Assembly: GCA_022495005.1 (NCBI GenBank)
Contig: JAGYXB010000157.1
Coordinates: 310,001 to 374,000, forward strand
Length of the DNA stretch: 64,000 nucleotides
Source: Rhyacophila brunnea
Taxonomy: Eukaryota > Arthropoda > Insecta > Trichoptera > Rhyacophilidae
Direction of reading: 5' to 3'
Shown here piece by piece: positions 36,244 through 46,015 of the stretch (its first letter is position 1; the number at the start of each line of letters is the position of its first letter). The notes below the pieces were generated by a model that worked only from the letters and a program-made list of their open reading frames with translations, was not told the DNA's origin and did not search any database. A program made the position numbers and the translations under genes.

Positions 36244-38340
36244 TATATTTTTATGCGAGGTAATCGGACAAAAAGGCATATCAGTAAAGGGTGCAAAAAA
36301 GTACAAAGTTTATAAAACGTGTTCTCTATATGCGTTTCTATGGCCAAAAAGCTAAATAACTCACAATATCGAAAACACACAATATAAGTAGCAATATTTT
36401 TTTTAATATTTAGTATATTATGGGTTATTCTATTACATTTGAATTACAATTAAGTATGTAAAATAATTTATATTTTGTGAACTATAAGGTATGGAATTAG
36501 GTACAATGTAAGAATTATATTACCTGTGCCCGGTGTCGTAAATTATTTTTATTAGCGGAAAGTAAAAAAGAAAAAAAATCCAAGAAATCTTGGCTTATGT
36601 AGTTCCTCTTCAAATCAGTTATTATAAATACATTATATTTTATATAAACATGGGAATACGTGTAGAAGTAATACAAACAGAGATTTTCGAATGAAATTGG
36701 CTAGAAGTATAAATAAATTTTCATATAGACTATTGATAATAATTAATATTTTCTCATTTTCTCTTTGTTTTGGTTGATTCTAATAAATGGACAAAAGAAT
36801 TCTTTATTTTATATTGAAAAATATCAGGCTATTGCAATATTATATACATCCCACATATTTTTTCAGGAGTTTTTTATACATACTGAAATTTCAATAAGTA
36901 CCTATATAAAAATAAAGGTCACATATCATTGAAATTATGAAGATTGCTCTAATAAGTTCCTGAGGGTGGTAATGGTTTAAAATATATCACTATAAAAGTA
37001 ACATAACATGACGTACAGAATCCTTCAATTTACAGACTTCTACCTAGATCTTATGATGACGTATTATAATAAAGCATTGATGTATTTTCATTAAGCAGTA
37101 TTATGGGATTGACAGAGTGACATATATTTACGTACCTTTTCAAGTAATAATAATTGGAAAAAGACCGAGAAGTTCTCTTCTTCTTATTGTAAAGGTACTG
37201 TAGATTTTGTACTGATACTATGCAGAATTTTGAAGGCTTTTCTTATTCATTTGAGGACGACAACATGTATCACTCTGTCAGGGCAAGCAATTGTGAAGAA
37301 ACTTCTATACAGCTACATCTCGATTATCTCAACTTTCTGTGACAAGTTCTTTATAGTACTAAATTGAGAAAACTACAGTTTACGAGTATATTGTCCAAAT
37401 TATGAGTAGATAAAGGCAGAATACTTTCCAGTTCATAATTCAAAGAAAGATTAACGGTATTTGTGATAGGGGAAACCGCCGGATTTGTGCTTGAAGTTAG
37501 GTTATATTGCAAAAAAAATTTATTATAATATCATAATTTAAAAAAATATTCAAATTAATTTTATTAATTCGTCAACATGTGTTATTTTTGACATTTAATA
37601 AATAAACATAATTGAAAATCAAGTCCACACCAAAGTGAAATTTATTGAAAAAAGGTCTCAAAGTTATTTGAATATTTACTATAAAAACTACCAGATGACA
37701 ACGCCATGTAAGTATCTAGAATCTTTGATGTGATGTCCTGCATACGTCAAACTATTTTAACAGTATCATATAATTAAATTTGATTTCTTTCACAGCCCGA
37801 TTAAAAAATAAACGATTCCTTTATTTTCATGTGAGCTTATTTTTGAAATTTAGAATTGTCAAGTATTATTTAAACTAAAACTTTTTTAGTTTGAGAAAAT
37901 ATATAATTCGGTGTTGTTTGAGCACAACCTTTCAACTGCAAAATGTTGAATTTACAGGAGTGCCATTTTAAGCTTTGAATTGCCTACATAAAATTCAGTT
38001 CATTCTTTTGTTTAAAATTGAAAAAAACATTTTAAAATAAATAATTGAAGAAGAATATGACAATACTTAGATTATCAATTATTTCACTAATTAGGAAAAT
38101 AAGGTCACTTATCAGTGATCAAACTATGATAAGTTCTTTGGTCATGTTTTGACCAAACTAACCACTGTGTTTGTTCACATATAATCATATTATTACAATA
38201 TAGCGTTTTGAGCATTTTAAGTGAAATATAGATATCGGGTTATTACTAAATGGAAGATAATACTATAGTGACCCAATTTTTACTTTTAATATAAAATGAC
38301 CGAAAAAGCAGTTATCAGGTTATGCCCAAACGCCACCGAA
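36244..38340. other. Gene-free AT-rich stretch
   Basis: No coding, RNA or paired-end element was recognised over about 2.1 kb. Small hairpins such as TTGGTCATGTTTTGACCAAA near 38140 are not distinctive at this AT content. Confidence 0.5.
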
Positions 38341-38464
38341 TTAATACTTTGGACGCTGAAAACGCACATGCGCGTAATGACCAGGCGGCCGATCGATGTA
38401 ATTAACGTGCATTATAAAGGTGCTAATTAAAATCTCATTATATAGTCAGCAGCGAATGAGTTAA
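38341..38464. mobile_element. Short TTAA-flanked MITE, copy 1
   Basis: This 124-bp unit runs from TTAA to TTAA and shares nearly all its sequence with 57228-57352 (GCGTAATGACCAGGCGGCCG, ATCGATGTAATTAACGTGCA, TAAAATCTCATTAT, CAGCAGCGAA). Homology between the two copies stops at the TTAA tetranucleotides, which fits the TTAA target of piggyBac-type elements. The ends are weak inverted repeats (TTAATACTTTGGACGC; in the second copy TTAACGCTTTCGCTGC). The GC-rich centre is CpG-containing. Non-coding. Confidence 0.85.
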
Positions 38465-39286
38465 TACACTACAAGCATAATATAGGTGCATAAATAGTGC
38501 AGTAAGAATTAAAACATACTATTTCGTCTAAATAGTTAGTTATAAGTTAATGAAAATGAATTTATTAACAAAGTGTGCTGGTTCAAATCGAGCTGTTAAG
38601 TTTTTGTATAACAAATAAGATAATTTAAACTACTTTTTAGATAATAATATTTTCATAATGGTCCAGAAGAACACCGATATAAATATTTCATAATCTCTGG
38701 AACTTCCGAATACTCGACTGTGAGTACTTCATATTATTCCCTCGCATATTCAATGGTCGGACCCTTTTTAAATACAAAGGGGAGCCATCTAGTTTGCTTC
38801 GTTATTTCTAGAACAAAGAAAGCAAAAAGTTTCCTCGGTAAATCAACCAGTTCAAAGTACTTACGATAGAGGAAAAAACTTACAATGCGAATATCGTACA
38901 CAAATTTAATTTTTAATGGTTCCGCTTTTTGTTTAAATAGTAATTCTTATGGAACTTCTTAACAGCCATATTGATACAAATGGTACTCCGTGGACAAGCG
39001 CGTAAATTACTGGGCTCTCCGGGTTCAGTTTGGTGAGGTCACATTATAATTATGTAGTTTGTTCAAATCCTGGGTGTTTATATAATCGTTTCATTTCAAC
39101 TACTGTTTCAGAACTGTCATTGAGCCTCATGGCTTAATATAGTGTTAAAAAAGAATATACATATATGATTATTACAATATATTTCACCTTTTAAAAATTA
39201 AGCTAAAATGTAAGTGGCCGATTTAAGAAAAGTATCTGGCGAAAACGACAGACGGAACGAAATAAAATATAGGTATTCTAATGAAT

Positions 39287-39375
39287 TCAAGCTCTGTACT
39301 ATTCCATATAAGCATTTTAAGTATAATTTAAATTCAAATTCCATCAAGTACCTTCGGTCGATAGTATTAATATTA
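39287..39375 (-). repeat. Fragment of repeat P
   Basis: In reverse complement it reads ACTATCGACCGAAGGTACTT, GATGGAATTTGAATTTAAAT, then a stretch ending AATTCATTAG. It matches the outer part of the repeat at 50424-50530 and 60710-61020. The hairpin core of those copies is absent here. Confidence 0.7.
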
Positions 39376-39645
39376 TAAATATAGGTATACTTGTATTACG
39401 TTTAATTACTAAAAAAGATAAAATTAACCTGAAAATATAAATGAATTAATGAATAGCTAATAACACTGCTTACCGTATGTCTCTTCTGACAGTGCTGTCA
39501 CTTGCATTTTTCAATTCCAGCACTATTTTCATTAGTTAATCTGTCGATATTTGGGCCGATTTCAATTCCCTTATAATATTCAGAAATAAAATATGACTTA
39601 AAATTGTTAATACACAAATAAATGTGTTTATTTATAAACATAGAT

Positions 39646-39889
39646 ATAATATTATTGATTAATTTAATAAAACACATTTTTTAATACGTATTCCACTTTT
39701 ATTAAATAAATCTAGGCCCGTTTTGTCTGCATCAAAGGGACATTAACAAATGAATGTCCCTCCAGATTTATTTATTAAAAGTAGAGTAAGTACTAAAAAA
39801 ATGTGCGTTTTATCAAATTAATCAATAAAATAATGCAGTTCCACCATGAATTGACAGTTAATACAATAAAAGAAATTAATAGATATAAT
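39646..39889. mobile_element. Foldback element, full copy
   Basis: The left arm has ATTGATTAATTTAATAAAAC, TTCCACTTTTATTAAATAAA and TCAAAGGGACATT. The right arm is its inverted copy (AATGTCCCTCCAGATTTATT, GTGCGTTTTATCAAATTAAT, CAATAAAATAATGCAGTTCC), meeting at a short loop near 39752. It is homologous to the half element at 16800-16990, including the CAAAGGGACATT hairpin. The right side extends further than the left (CAGTTCCACCATGAATTGAC). A tail-to-tail duplication of one unit would explain the layout. Confidence 0.75.
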
Positions 39890-40589
39890 AGCAAAATATA
39901 ATGGGGAAAAGTAAATGTTAGGCTTAATACGTAACAATAAAAAATATAACTAATTGCGTAAGGGGACAAAATATGATTTGCGATATGATTAAGTTTGCTT
40001 ATAACTTTACTGCAAATGCGTAAAATAATAATATATTGATCAAAAAGAAATATACAATGTATAAATCCTATCACACAGTAGTGGCCAAGAAATAAATATC
40101 ATTATAAAAGATTCAAAGCAGCGTATTTAGCGGTATTGGAAGGGTTATGGAAATTGAGAGGAATCAGGGGCACATGGAGAGGTTTTTGTCTAGCAGATGA
40201 TTGCTTCAGGCTGATAACGATATAATATTTCATCCACCAGGTTTACGCCAAGGTATAATAGAGAAAATTCTAGATAATTTCTATAAATTAAGGTAGAACA
40301 TTTATTTTTATTTTATCCCATTTTTTTATTTTATATCGTTCGTGTTATATAAAATTTAAATAAATTAATGTTTTACCATGCAATTTTTTATTTACTAATT
40401 TGATATATTTAAATAAAATTATTGACTGTAATAAATTCACATCAATTTCGGTTATTAAATATATATAAGCATACTTCTTCTGTATATTATCGTTTATCTC
40501 AAATAGGTACCTGCTAAATTATCGCTGCATTGAGAAACGACTTTTGTTCAACAATCCAATTTCTTTTTGTTACTGAATATCAACCCTTT

Positions 40590-40800
40590 TGTTTGATTTT
40601 GGCCACCTCACGAAGAGGTTTCGTAATATTTTTTTATGAAAGATGGATGTAAGCCACTTGCTCAACTTATTAGGTCCACGCTCTGGATTCAAACACACAA
40701 AGCAAAATAATGTGTGAATTTGCCATACCCGGGATTTGAACCGGAGAATTTTGACTTACCAAGCAGATACGTTACCACTCAACCATCGCGGATGCTTGAT
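40590..40800 (-). mobile_element. SINE-2 copy with tRNA-like head
   Basis: On the minus strand the head reads CGCGATGGTTGAGTGGTAAC (A-box TGGTTGAGTGG), then CTCCGGTTCAAATCCCGGG (B-box GGTTCAAATCC), then TATGGCAAATTCACAC. These are good RNA polymerase III boxes at tRNA spacing. The body continues to lower coordinates. Related copies lie at 42510-42590, 45850-46015 and 58190-58330. Non-coding; LINE-dependent by analogy. Confidence 0.75.
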
Positions 40801-40857
40801 ATAACTCTTGCTACTTAAAATTTGTAATATACCACTTATCACAAAATAATTGGCAAA

Positions 40858-41082
40858 TATCTATTTAATGGCATACTAGATTTTTTGCTTACCACCACGT
40901 ATACTTCTTCCTTCTTTCATCAATAGATAGATATATTTATCTCTTGATCTCTTGATAATGGCCTCTTCAACGAGCCCAAAACGCCGAGGGAAGTAGGAAG
41001 AAGTACACGCGGTGGTAATCCAAGAATCTTTTACGATAAAAAACGACTGTGAAAGTCTCAAACATTATCTATTTAATGGCAT
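40858..41082. mobile_element. Short insertion bracketed by a 17-bp direct repeat
   Basis: TATCTATTTAATGGCAT occurs exactly at 40858-40874 and 41066-41082. The 191 bases between them contain GCTTACCACCACGTATACTT (left) and its near inverse AAGTACACGCGGTGGTAATC (right). Long target duplications like this are typical of target-primed reverse transcription by LINEs or SINEs. The right half is also found at 63185-63290. A 61-codon minus frame across it looks incidental. Confidence 0.8.
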
Positions 41083-41183
41083 TCCAATAAATCACATTCA
41101 ACAACAAATTAATAGAATGGCAATAAATTAATTCTGTTCTGTAATTTTATTATAATGTAAATGCCTTTACAAAAACAAAATAG

Positions 41184-41462
41184 CTGATTGAACAGCAAAC
41201 AATCATAAGATACTGTAAGTCCCAAAGACTACGATGGGCGGAACATGTGGAGAGAATGCCTGAAGTTAGAGTGCCAAGGATCATGGCGAAGTGGCTACCC
41301 CAATGGAAGAGACCCAGAGGCCGTCTAAGAAGGAGATGGGCTGACGCCGTAGAAGTGGACTGGCTTCATATAGGAAGACCCGGTAACTGGATAAATGTGG
41401 CGAGAGACCGGAGTGAGTGGAGAGCGGTTGTGGAGGAGGCCAAATCCCACCCCGGGATGTAG
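41184..41462 (+). pseudogene. LINE 3' coding end, frame still open
   Basis: A 92-codon frame without internal stops contains KSQRLRWAEHVERMPEVRVP, KRPRGRLRRRWADAVEVDW and NWINVARDRSEWRAVVEEAK, ending SHPGM and a stop. These are the conserved R-L-R-W-x-x-H-V-x-R-M, G-R-x-x-x-R-W-x-D and A-R-D-R-x-x-W-R-x-x-V-x-E-A-K blocks of LINE C-termini. It is 5'-truncated with no reverse-transcriptase catalytic part. The intact frame suggests a younger insertion than the other LINE traces. No long target duplication was found. Confidence 0.88.
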
Positions 41463-41584
41463 CGCCGTGGAAAAAGAAGACAAAAACAAAATGAACAGTG
41501 CGTTGTAGGCGGTGAAGTTATCACAATACTTTGATATGTATTCGTTCATTCTTTACGGCTTCGAAATATTACCTTCCAACGAAT

Positions 41585-41716
41585 AACGCAGCGTATGACC
41601 CCCCGCTCACCTGTCGGGCCTCACGTTGTAGTAAATGTAGAGGCAAGTCGACGAGGTATTCCCCTACGTACGCATACTTTACTAACTGGCCTCTACATTT
41701 ACAGCATACGCTGCGG
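41585..41716. mobile_element. Small foldback with a one-sided insertion
   Basis: Left words ACGCAGCGTATG and GTAAATGTAGAGGC are matched on the right by GCCTCTACATTTAC and GCATACGCTGCG. In the right arm the two blocks are nearly contiguous. In the left arm about 34 bases (GACCCCCCGCTC ... CACGTTGTA) separate them. The loop is GC-mixed. It looks like a foldback with a filler insertion in one arm. No copy elsewhere in the window. Confidence 0.7.
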
Positions 41717-42054
41717 TAGTAATTCATCGTCGGCAGGCAGCCTAAGATTATCACTACATCAATAATACCTATGACATGATAATATCTAACCAACAAAAAT
41801 ACCAAAATTCGTAAAAATCAGTCACGTTTCTTTGTTTCTTAGTATATGATTAACAATTAATAACCTCAGTGTTAAATTCAAATTCAGGAATATTGGTATA
41901 GGTATTTAATAAATTATCATAAAAAATAGATTATATCAAAGTAAAAATTAAAAATACATCGTACACATCGGAACTTAAAACAATTAATATCGGAAATTCG
42001 TCTATTAAATATTTTTTTAATATTATACATTTTTTAAGTACGTTTTTCACCATG

Positions 42055-42101
42055 TCCAATCCTGAAATGATTGGATGTGCCTCCACAGGGTGGACGTTGT
42101 A
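42055..42101 (-). mobile_element. SINE-2 body segment split by an insertion
   Basis: GGATGTGCCTCCACAGGGTG followed by GACGTTGTATTAAC parallels the GGATGTCCACAG ... ATTGTATTAAC order in the SINE-2 copy at 45.9 kb. The matching tRNA-like head lies beyond the TTAA-bounded insertion, at 42510-42590. Confidence 0.5.
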
Positions 42102-42509
42102 TTAACAGCATGGCCCCCATAAGGGGGGGGCTGACAGGACTCTAGCCTGGAGGCCCGGGCTCAGGAAGGGCCCGGCGTGACGAGTCGACCAGATAAGTGA
42201 GATAAACACAGATCGCAAATTTTTTCTAATAGTAAAAAAGTCACCTGCGGCGCTATTTTACTTCAGTGATATTAATAATTCAGTATATTTGGTTGTACAA
42301 TGCAATTTTTAATTGTTTGCCGATACTCGACAACTCCATAATTCAAATGGATGTAGGTACATATTAAAAATATAAAAAACCGCTAAAAATATACATTTGA
42401 AAACGTTACTGCAGCGTGTCACACTGCCTTTACCCTTAGCGATACGCAGGGAGACCCGCCAAACATCCTAGTCTGGGGGCCCGCTTCAGAATGTGGGGGC
42501 CATGATTAA
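42102..42509. mobile_element. TTAA-bounded insertion inside a SINE-2
   Basis: The segment is bounded by TTAA at 42102-42105 and 42506-42509. Near the ends, CATGGCCCCCATA on the left is matched by TGTGGGGGCCATG on the right as inverted termini. It contains two direct GC-rich blocks, TCTAGCCTGGAGGCCCGGG (42143) and TCCTAGTCTGGGGGCCCG (42467); a third relative lies at 57453-57500. TTAA targets are diagnostic of piggyBac-type transposition. The interior is non-coding and AT-rich. Confidence 0.6.
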
Positions 42510-42590
42510 CAGACCCGGGATTTGAACTCAGGACCCACGATATTATACGCCGATACATTACCGCTTGACCATCACGGCCACATGTAATAA
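42510..42590 (-). mobile_element. SINE-2 tRNA-like head
   Basis: On the minus strand it reads GGCCGTGATGGTCAAGCGGT (A-box TGGTCAAGCGG), then CCTGAGTTCAAATCCCGGG (B-box). The match to the 40.7 kb head is clear (GATGGT-A-GCGGTAA). It is separated from body sequence by the TTAA insertion next to it. Confidence 0.72.
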
Positions 42591-43124
42591 TATTATATCA
42601 TTATAAATATGCAAGCTTTAATTAACAATAAAAATAAAATAAGTGAAAAATAAAAAAATCTATCGAAAATAAAATATCAACATGCCTTTACTGCAACTGT
42701 CGATTATTTTATGTTTTTTATCCTAGCGGATGAAATCAATCATTTACTTGCAATATTTCCCATCGTTTCGATTCTCCAAACTAATTTAATAGACAATAGA
42801 TTGTTTGCATACCCTTTTACGAACGCAAGGTTTCTGCGAAAAATATAATAATTTTGTTGAGTATTCCAGTAGCCGGATGTTATTTATGCCCAAACGGTTA
42901 TTAGAATTCAACGATTTCTAGGAAATTTAATATAACAATATTTTTCAATGAAGGGATGTCTAATAAACGGTTTACTGTTTTGTTAACCCCAGTAGGAAAA
43001 TCATATATTTTTTATTTGATACCCATAATAAAATAAAAGTATCTCTTATAATAATAAATTTAGATTAATTATGTGGTTTTTATAAATAAATATTATTGCT
43101 TTACGGTAATTTGATATTAATTCG

Positions 43125-43202
43125 ATGAGACCCTTGTTGATCAATGCGTAAGGTTGGTGTCTCATTAGGTGATTTCGGGTTAAATTCCCAATGAGGTCAC
43201 GA
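43125..43202 (+). mobile_element. tRNA-like SINE head
   Basis: About 75 bases with a B-box-like word (GGGTTAAATTCCC) and tRNA-like length. The 5' part (GAGACCCTTGTTGATCAATG) holds only a weak A-box. A poly(T)-rich body follows (TATTATTTTTTTCTATAAT), as in SINE-1. Probably a decayed SINE-1 relative. Confidence 0.45.
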
Positions 43203-43823
43203 TAATTATTATTTTTTTCTATAATAATTATATTAACTTTGAATAATTATAAGTGAAAACACATTATATTAATTAAAATAAAATACAATAATTATGTAGT
43301 ACTCATTAATACATAATTATTAAATAATAAAATTATTAAAATCGGTTTTGTCTGCTTTGATAGAATATTTTATTTAAATGCATTGTTTATAATAATAGCC
43401 CGTTCACATGTGAATAGAATTACTAGTACGCACCTATTGTTATGACCGTAATTAAAAAATGTAAATACGTATTCTCGTACATATTGCAAGACTGCATGAA
43501 TGGATCAAAAAAGTTTACGGCTTCTGAATTTTCAGGCGTTATTTGAAACTTGCGCATACGCAATAGAACAATAGTGGTGAGCTTGAGAAAAATTCGAACT
43601 ACACCACACAGAGCATTTTGTCGTTTACTAATTTTCACAATCTGCAAAATAGTACCATAGAATGAAAACAACGCGTCTCGCTTACGCTTGAAAAATAATA
43701 TTGGCGAGACAGTCAGCACGTTTTCGTGTAAACTGTTATTATCGCGATAGTTTAGTTTTCACAATATTGGCAACAGATAGGTACTATAAAATAGTTGTAA
43801 GATTGTATCATTTGACAATCCCC

Positions 43824-43850
43824 CGTTGAAGTGGGCGAAAACGGTCCTAA
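43824..43850 (+). repeat. Isolated GCGAAA..CGGTC word
   Basis: TTGAAGTGGGCGAAAACGGTC resembles the right arm of the 16.9 kb hairpin (TTGAGGCGGACGAAACCGGTC). The rest of that foldback is not present. It may be a terminal fragment of the same repeat. Confidence 0.4.
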
Positions 43851-44154
43851 TAATTATTATACTATGTGTAATAATTACTACACAACTTGCCTTATTTGAA
43901 ATACTACATCTTGGTCATTTTTCAATTTCAATTTCTACTAGGTACGAGTACTATCTATTTATTCTGTTTCATTACCATTATACTTCTGTAATTATACCTC
44001 TTGGGTTGTTGTAGTTTTAAAACGTATCCGGAAATTTATACGTAAACAGTTCACCGCAGGACACTTATTCGTACGCCGCAGTACGTGAAACATAAGTTCG
44101 TGTAACATTTAATCAAATGGCGAGTTCTTCGTTGAACATTTCACCGTAGAGTAT

Positions 44155-44412
44155 ATTTGAGTAACTTGGTATCAAAGTGGGACATAAGCCGTTTACAAAA
44201 TTTTACAGGAGACTCACAAACATGTGTGAAAAGTGTCCGTTTTTCATATAATATACCAACTTTAAACTCAAAAATCTCTATGAAAACTACCGCTCTTGAT
44301 ACTTTTGGAAGATTTTTTGGAAAGAGCATCACTTGCACTACCATAATCAATTAAAACATGAATTTAGTGGAAGGTGGTGTTTGTCCAACTTTGATACCAA
44401 GGTAGTCATTTG
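44155..44412. mobile_element. Nested MITE, 248 bp, 5-bp target duplication
   Basis: The element (44160-44407) interrupts the foldback. Its left end reads AGTAACTTGGTATCAAAGT; the right end, reverse-complemented, reads GACTACCTTGGTATCAAAGT. ATTTG flanks both sides (44155-44159 and 44408-44412), and the intact foldback at 26.8 kb has a single ATTTG at this point (TATATTTGTACGTATG), confirming the insertion. No coding content; the frames of 65-69 codons inside it are chance. Superfamily undetermined. Confidence 0.9.
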
Positions 44413-44446
44413 TACGTATGCTACAACATGTGGAGATGTCTTTACC

Positions 44447-44469
44447 AGGTTAGGTTAGGTTAGGTTAGA
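44447..44469 (+). repeat. Telomere-like TTAGG tract inside a foldback
   Basis: Reads AGG-TTAGG-TTAGG-TTAGG-TTAG, cleaner than the sister copy at 26893. It sits in the same place within the same foldback family. Confidence 0.85.
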
Positions 44470-44618
44470 GTTAATCTAATTGGAACAGTACTATTTACAA
44501 ACTATCGCCGCATTGCCGCCAACATTAATATTATTTTTCTGTGCTGTAATGGCAAGGAAAATGATAAACTCGTTGTTATATTACCTATAACTATTTTGTA
44601 AAAGTTAGAATAAAATAG

Positions 44619-44990
44619 TTAAGAGCGTACATAAGTGAAACGGCAAATAATTTTCAACAGTATGTGGAATGAAATTTCGCAGTCGTCGCCAATCGGAGAC
44701 TGACAGTCGAGGTGTGAGCATGTCAATTTGTTTTGTGATGGCGTCGGAGGATTATATTATTAAATCGTGTAAAGATGACTAAAAAACGTTCCGCATGTAC
44801 TTCAAAAAGAAAACATGTCATTGAATACACTATTATTATTACGAATATAATAATAAACATAACATTAAAAGGACACATGTTGAATTTTTATGACAAATTA
44901 TATTTCGTTCGGCTCGCATCATTTGCACAATCCGCGCATCGCCTAGTCACGATCTTTTTAGACCATGCCTCAGCTGAAGTATAGCTTTAA
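44619..44990 (+). mobile_element. TTAA-flanked element, piggyBac-like, copy 1
   Basis: The unit begins TTAAGAGCGTACATAAGTG and ends CAGCTGAAGTATAGCTTTAA. The reverse-orientation sister is at 50061-50423. The shared interior includes AATTTGTTTTGTGATGGCGT, CGGAGGA, AATCGTGTAAAGATGACTAA, CGTTCCGCATGTACTT and CGCGCATCGCCTAGTCACGA. Homology ends at TTAA on both sides, and the two ends are weak inverted repeats. A 69-codon frame lies inside (44775-44984) but is not kept open in the sister copy, so coding is unlikely. Confidence 0.85.
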
Positions 44991-45171
44991 GTAAAAAAAA
45001 TGGTATTTCAATAATATCTTAAGAAATTTAGACGATAATAAATCTACCCCCATTCCACAGAGAAAGGGTTAGCAATAGCTGTGGCAACATGCGTGCCGCG
45101 TCAAATTGACTGACAGCTCATCCCTGAAGCTTTAAACATATTACTTTATATCGGCGAACGCTACACGCCGC

Positions 45172-45187
45172 CTAATCCATGGATTAG
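45172..45187. promoter_or_regulatory. Perfect 16-bp palindrome of two TAATCC sites
   Basis: CTAATCCATGGATTAG is an exact palindrome. TAATCC is the known core site of K50 homeodomain factors (Bicoid/Otx type), here in two inverted copies. It lies in a slightly GC-richer non-repeat patch (45050-45200). Function is inference only; a single palindrome in 64 kb can arise by chance. Confidence 0.25.
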
Positions 45188-45375
45188 TTTTACTTCAGTT
45201 AATTTAGAATTTCATGTGCTTATGTTGCTTATTTATATGGTATGGCCCAAACGGAATGCATTAAAATAGTTTTATGAATATTATAGTAGGTATATGTAAT
45301 AGTTCATAAACACATGCAGTCGTTATGCATATACTACGCATTACAATTCGGGAACCCGGAATTAATGTATGAATA

Positions 45376-45644
45376 TATCGTCTCTGTTCTGACAGAACAC
45401 ACTAACTGGAGAATACTAGTTTTGAGTAATTTGACTTTGAAGCTTTTAAAATGTTTGAAATGGTCTATCACGTGAGTTTATTAAGTAATCGTAAAAAGGA
45501 TGACTTTAAAATAAAGACTGTTTATTTATTAAGACGATTTCTAGACGGTAAAGTTTCATTTGCAAAGTAAAGGAACATTTTGGTATAACTAACTCAATAT
45601 GTATTTTTTTCGAATTAGTGTCCTCTGCCAGAACAGTGACGATA
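45376..45644 (+). mobile_element. TA-flanked MITE, copy 1 of a pair
   Basis: The element spans 45378-45642 (265 bp) between TA dinucleotides. The left end is TCGTCTCTGTTCTGACAGAA then CACACTAA; the right end, reverse-complemented, is TCGTCACTGTTCTGGCAGAG then GACACTAA. The sister copy is at 52623-52883 in reverse orientation. Shared interior words include AAACTAGTATTCTC (as its complement), AAATGGTCTATCA, AAAAAGGATGACTTTAAAAT and TTTTGGTATAACTAACTCAA. Non-coding. The terminus is related to that of the 32366-32940 MITE. Confidence 0.92.
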
Positions 45645-45849
45645 TCATACTCAAAAGTGTGTTATATTACGTCACATTAAAATATCTTCATAATCAATCA
45701 TATCGGAATACACAGAGCGGTGGCTGTATTAAAAGATCTTTGTTTTTATGATACTTAGATGGATTTTAGCTACTTATTAGGTCCAAACGTCATGCATTAA
45801 AAAAAAGGTTAAAAATGCGTGTCGATGAAATTTACATTACATTACATCA

Positions 45850-46015
45850 CCGTGTTCGATCCTAACAAGGATATAATAATATGGATGTCCACAGAGTAAA
45901 AATTGTATTAACAAACGTTTTTACGAGAAATGGATATAAACCACACATGTGAAATTTGCCAGACCCGGAATTTGCATCCGGGCCGTAAAACATTCACCAT
46001 CGTGACACATATAAT
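45850..46015 (-). mobile_element. SINE-2 copy with deleted head
   Basis: On the minus strand it reads TGTCACGATGGTGAATG, then an internal deletion, then GGATGCAAATTCCGGGTCTG and GCAAATTTCACATGTG. The B-box is mutated (ATGCAAATTCC) and part of the head is missing compared with 40.7 and 42.5 kb. The body includes TTAATACAATTTTTAC and CTGTGGACATCC. Confidence 0.6.

Larger units (their letters stand above)
44022..44525. mobile_element. Partial foldback with TTAGG core, interrupted by a MITE
   Basis: Second copy of the 26.7 kb foldback, starting at ACGTATCCGGAAATTT. The left arm (CGCAGGACACTTATTCG, GCCGCAGTACGTGAAACAT, TTCGTTGAACATTTCACCG) runs to 44159 and resumes at 44413 with TACGTATGCTACAACATGTG after a 248-bp insertion. 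The TTAGG core follows (44447-44469). The right arm is missing beyond about 44525. Both copies share the extra TTCGTGTAACATT stretch in the left arm, so that duplication predates their spread. Confidence 0.85.

Noticed and set aside
41569..41805. 78-codon minus-strand frame and its plus-strand partner
   Set aside because: Both run through the foldback at 41585-41716 and have no recognisable protein motif.
44775..44984. 69-codon frame inside the TTAA element (starts MTKKRSACTSKRKH)
   Set aside because: The sister copy at 50.1 kb carries indels and substitutions that break the frame, and no transposase motif is present.
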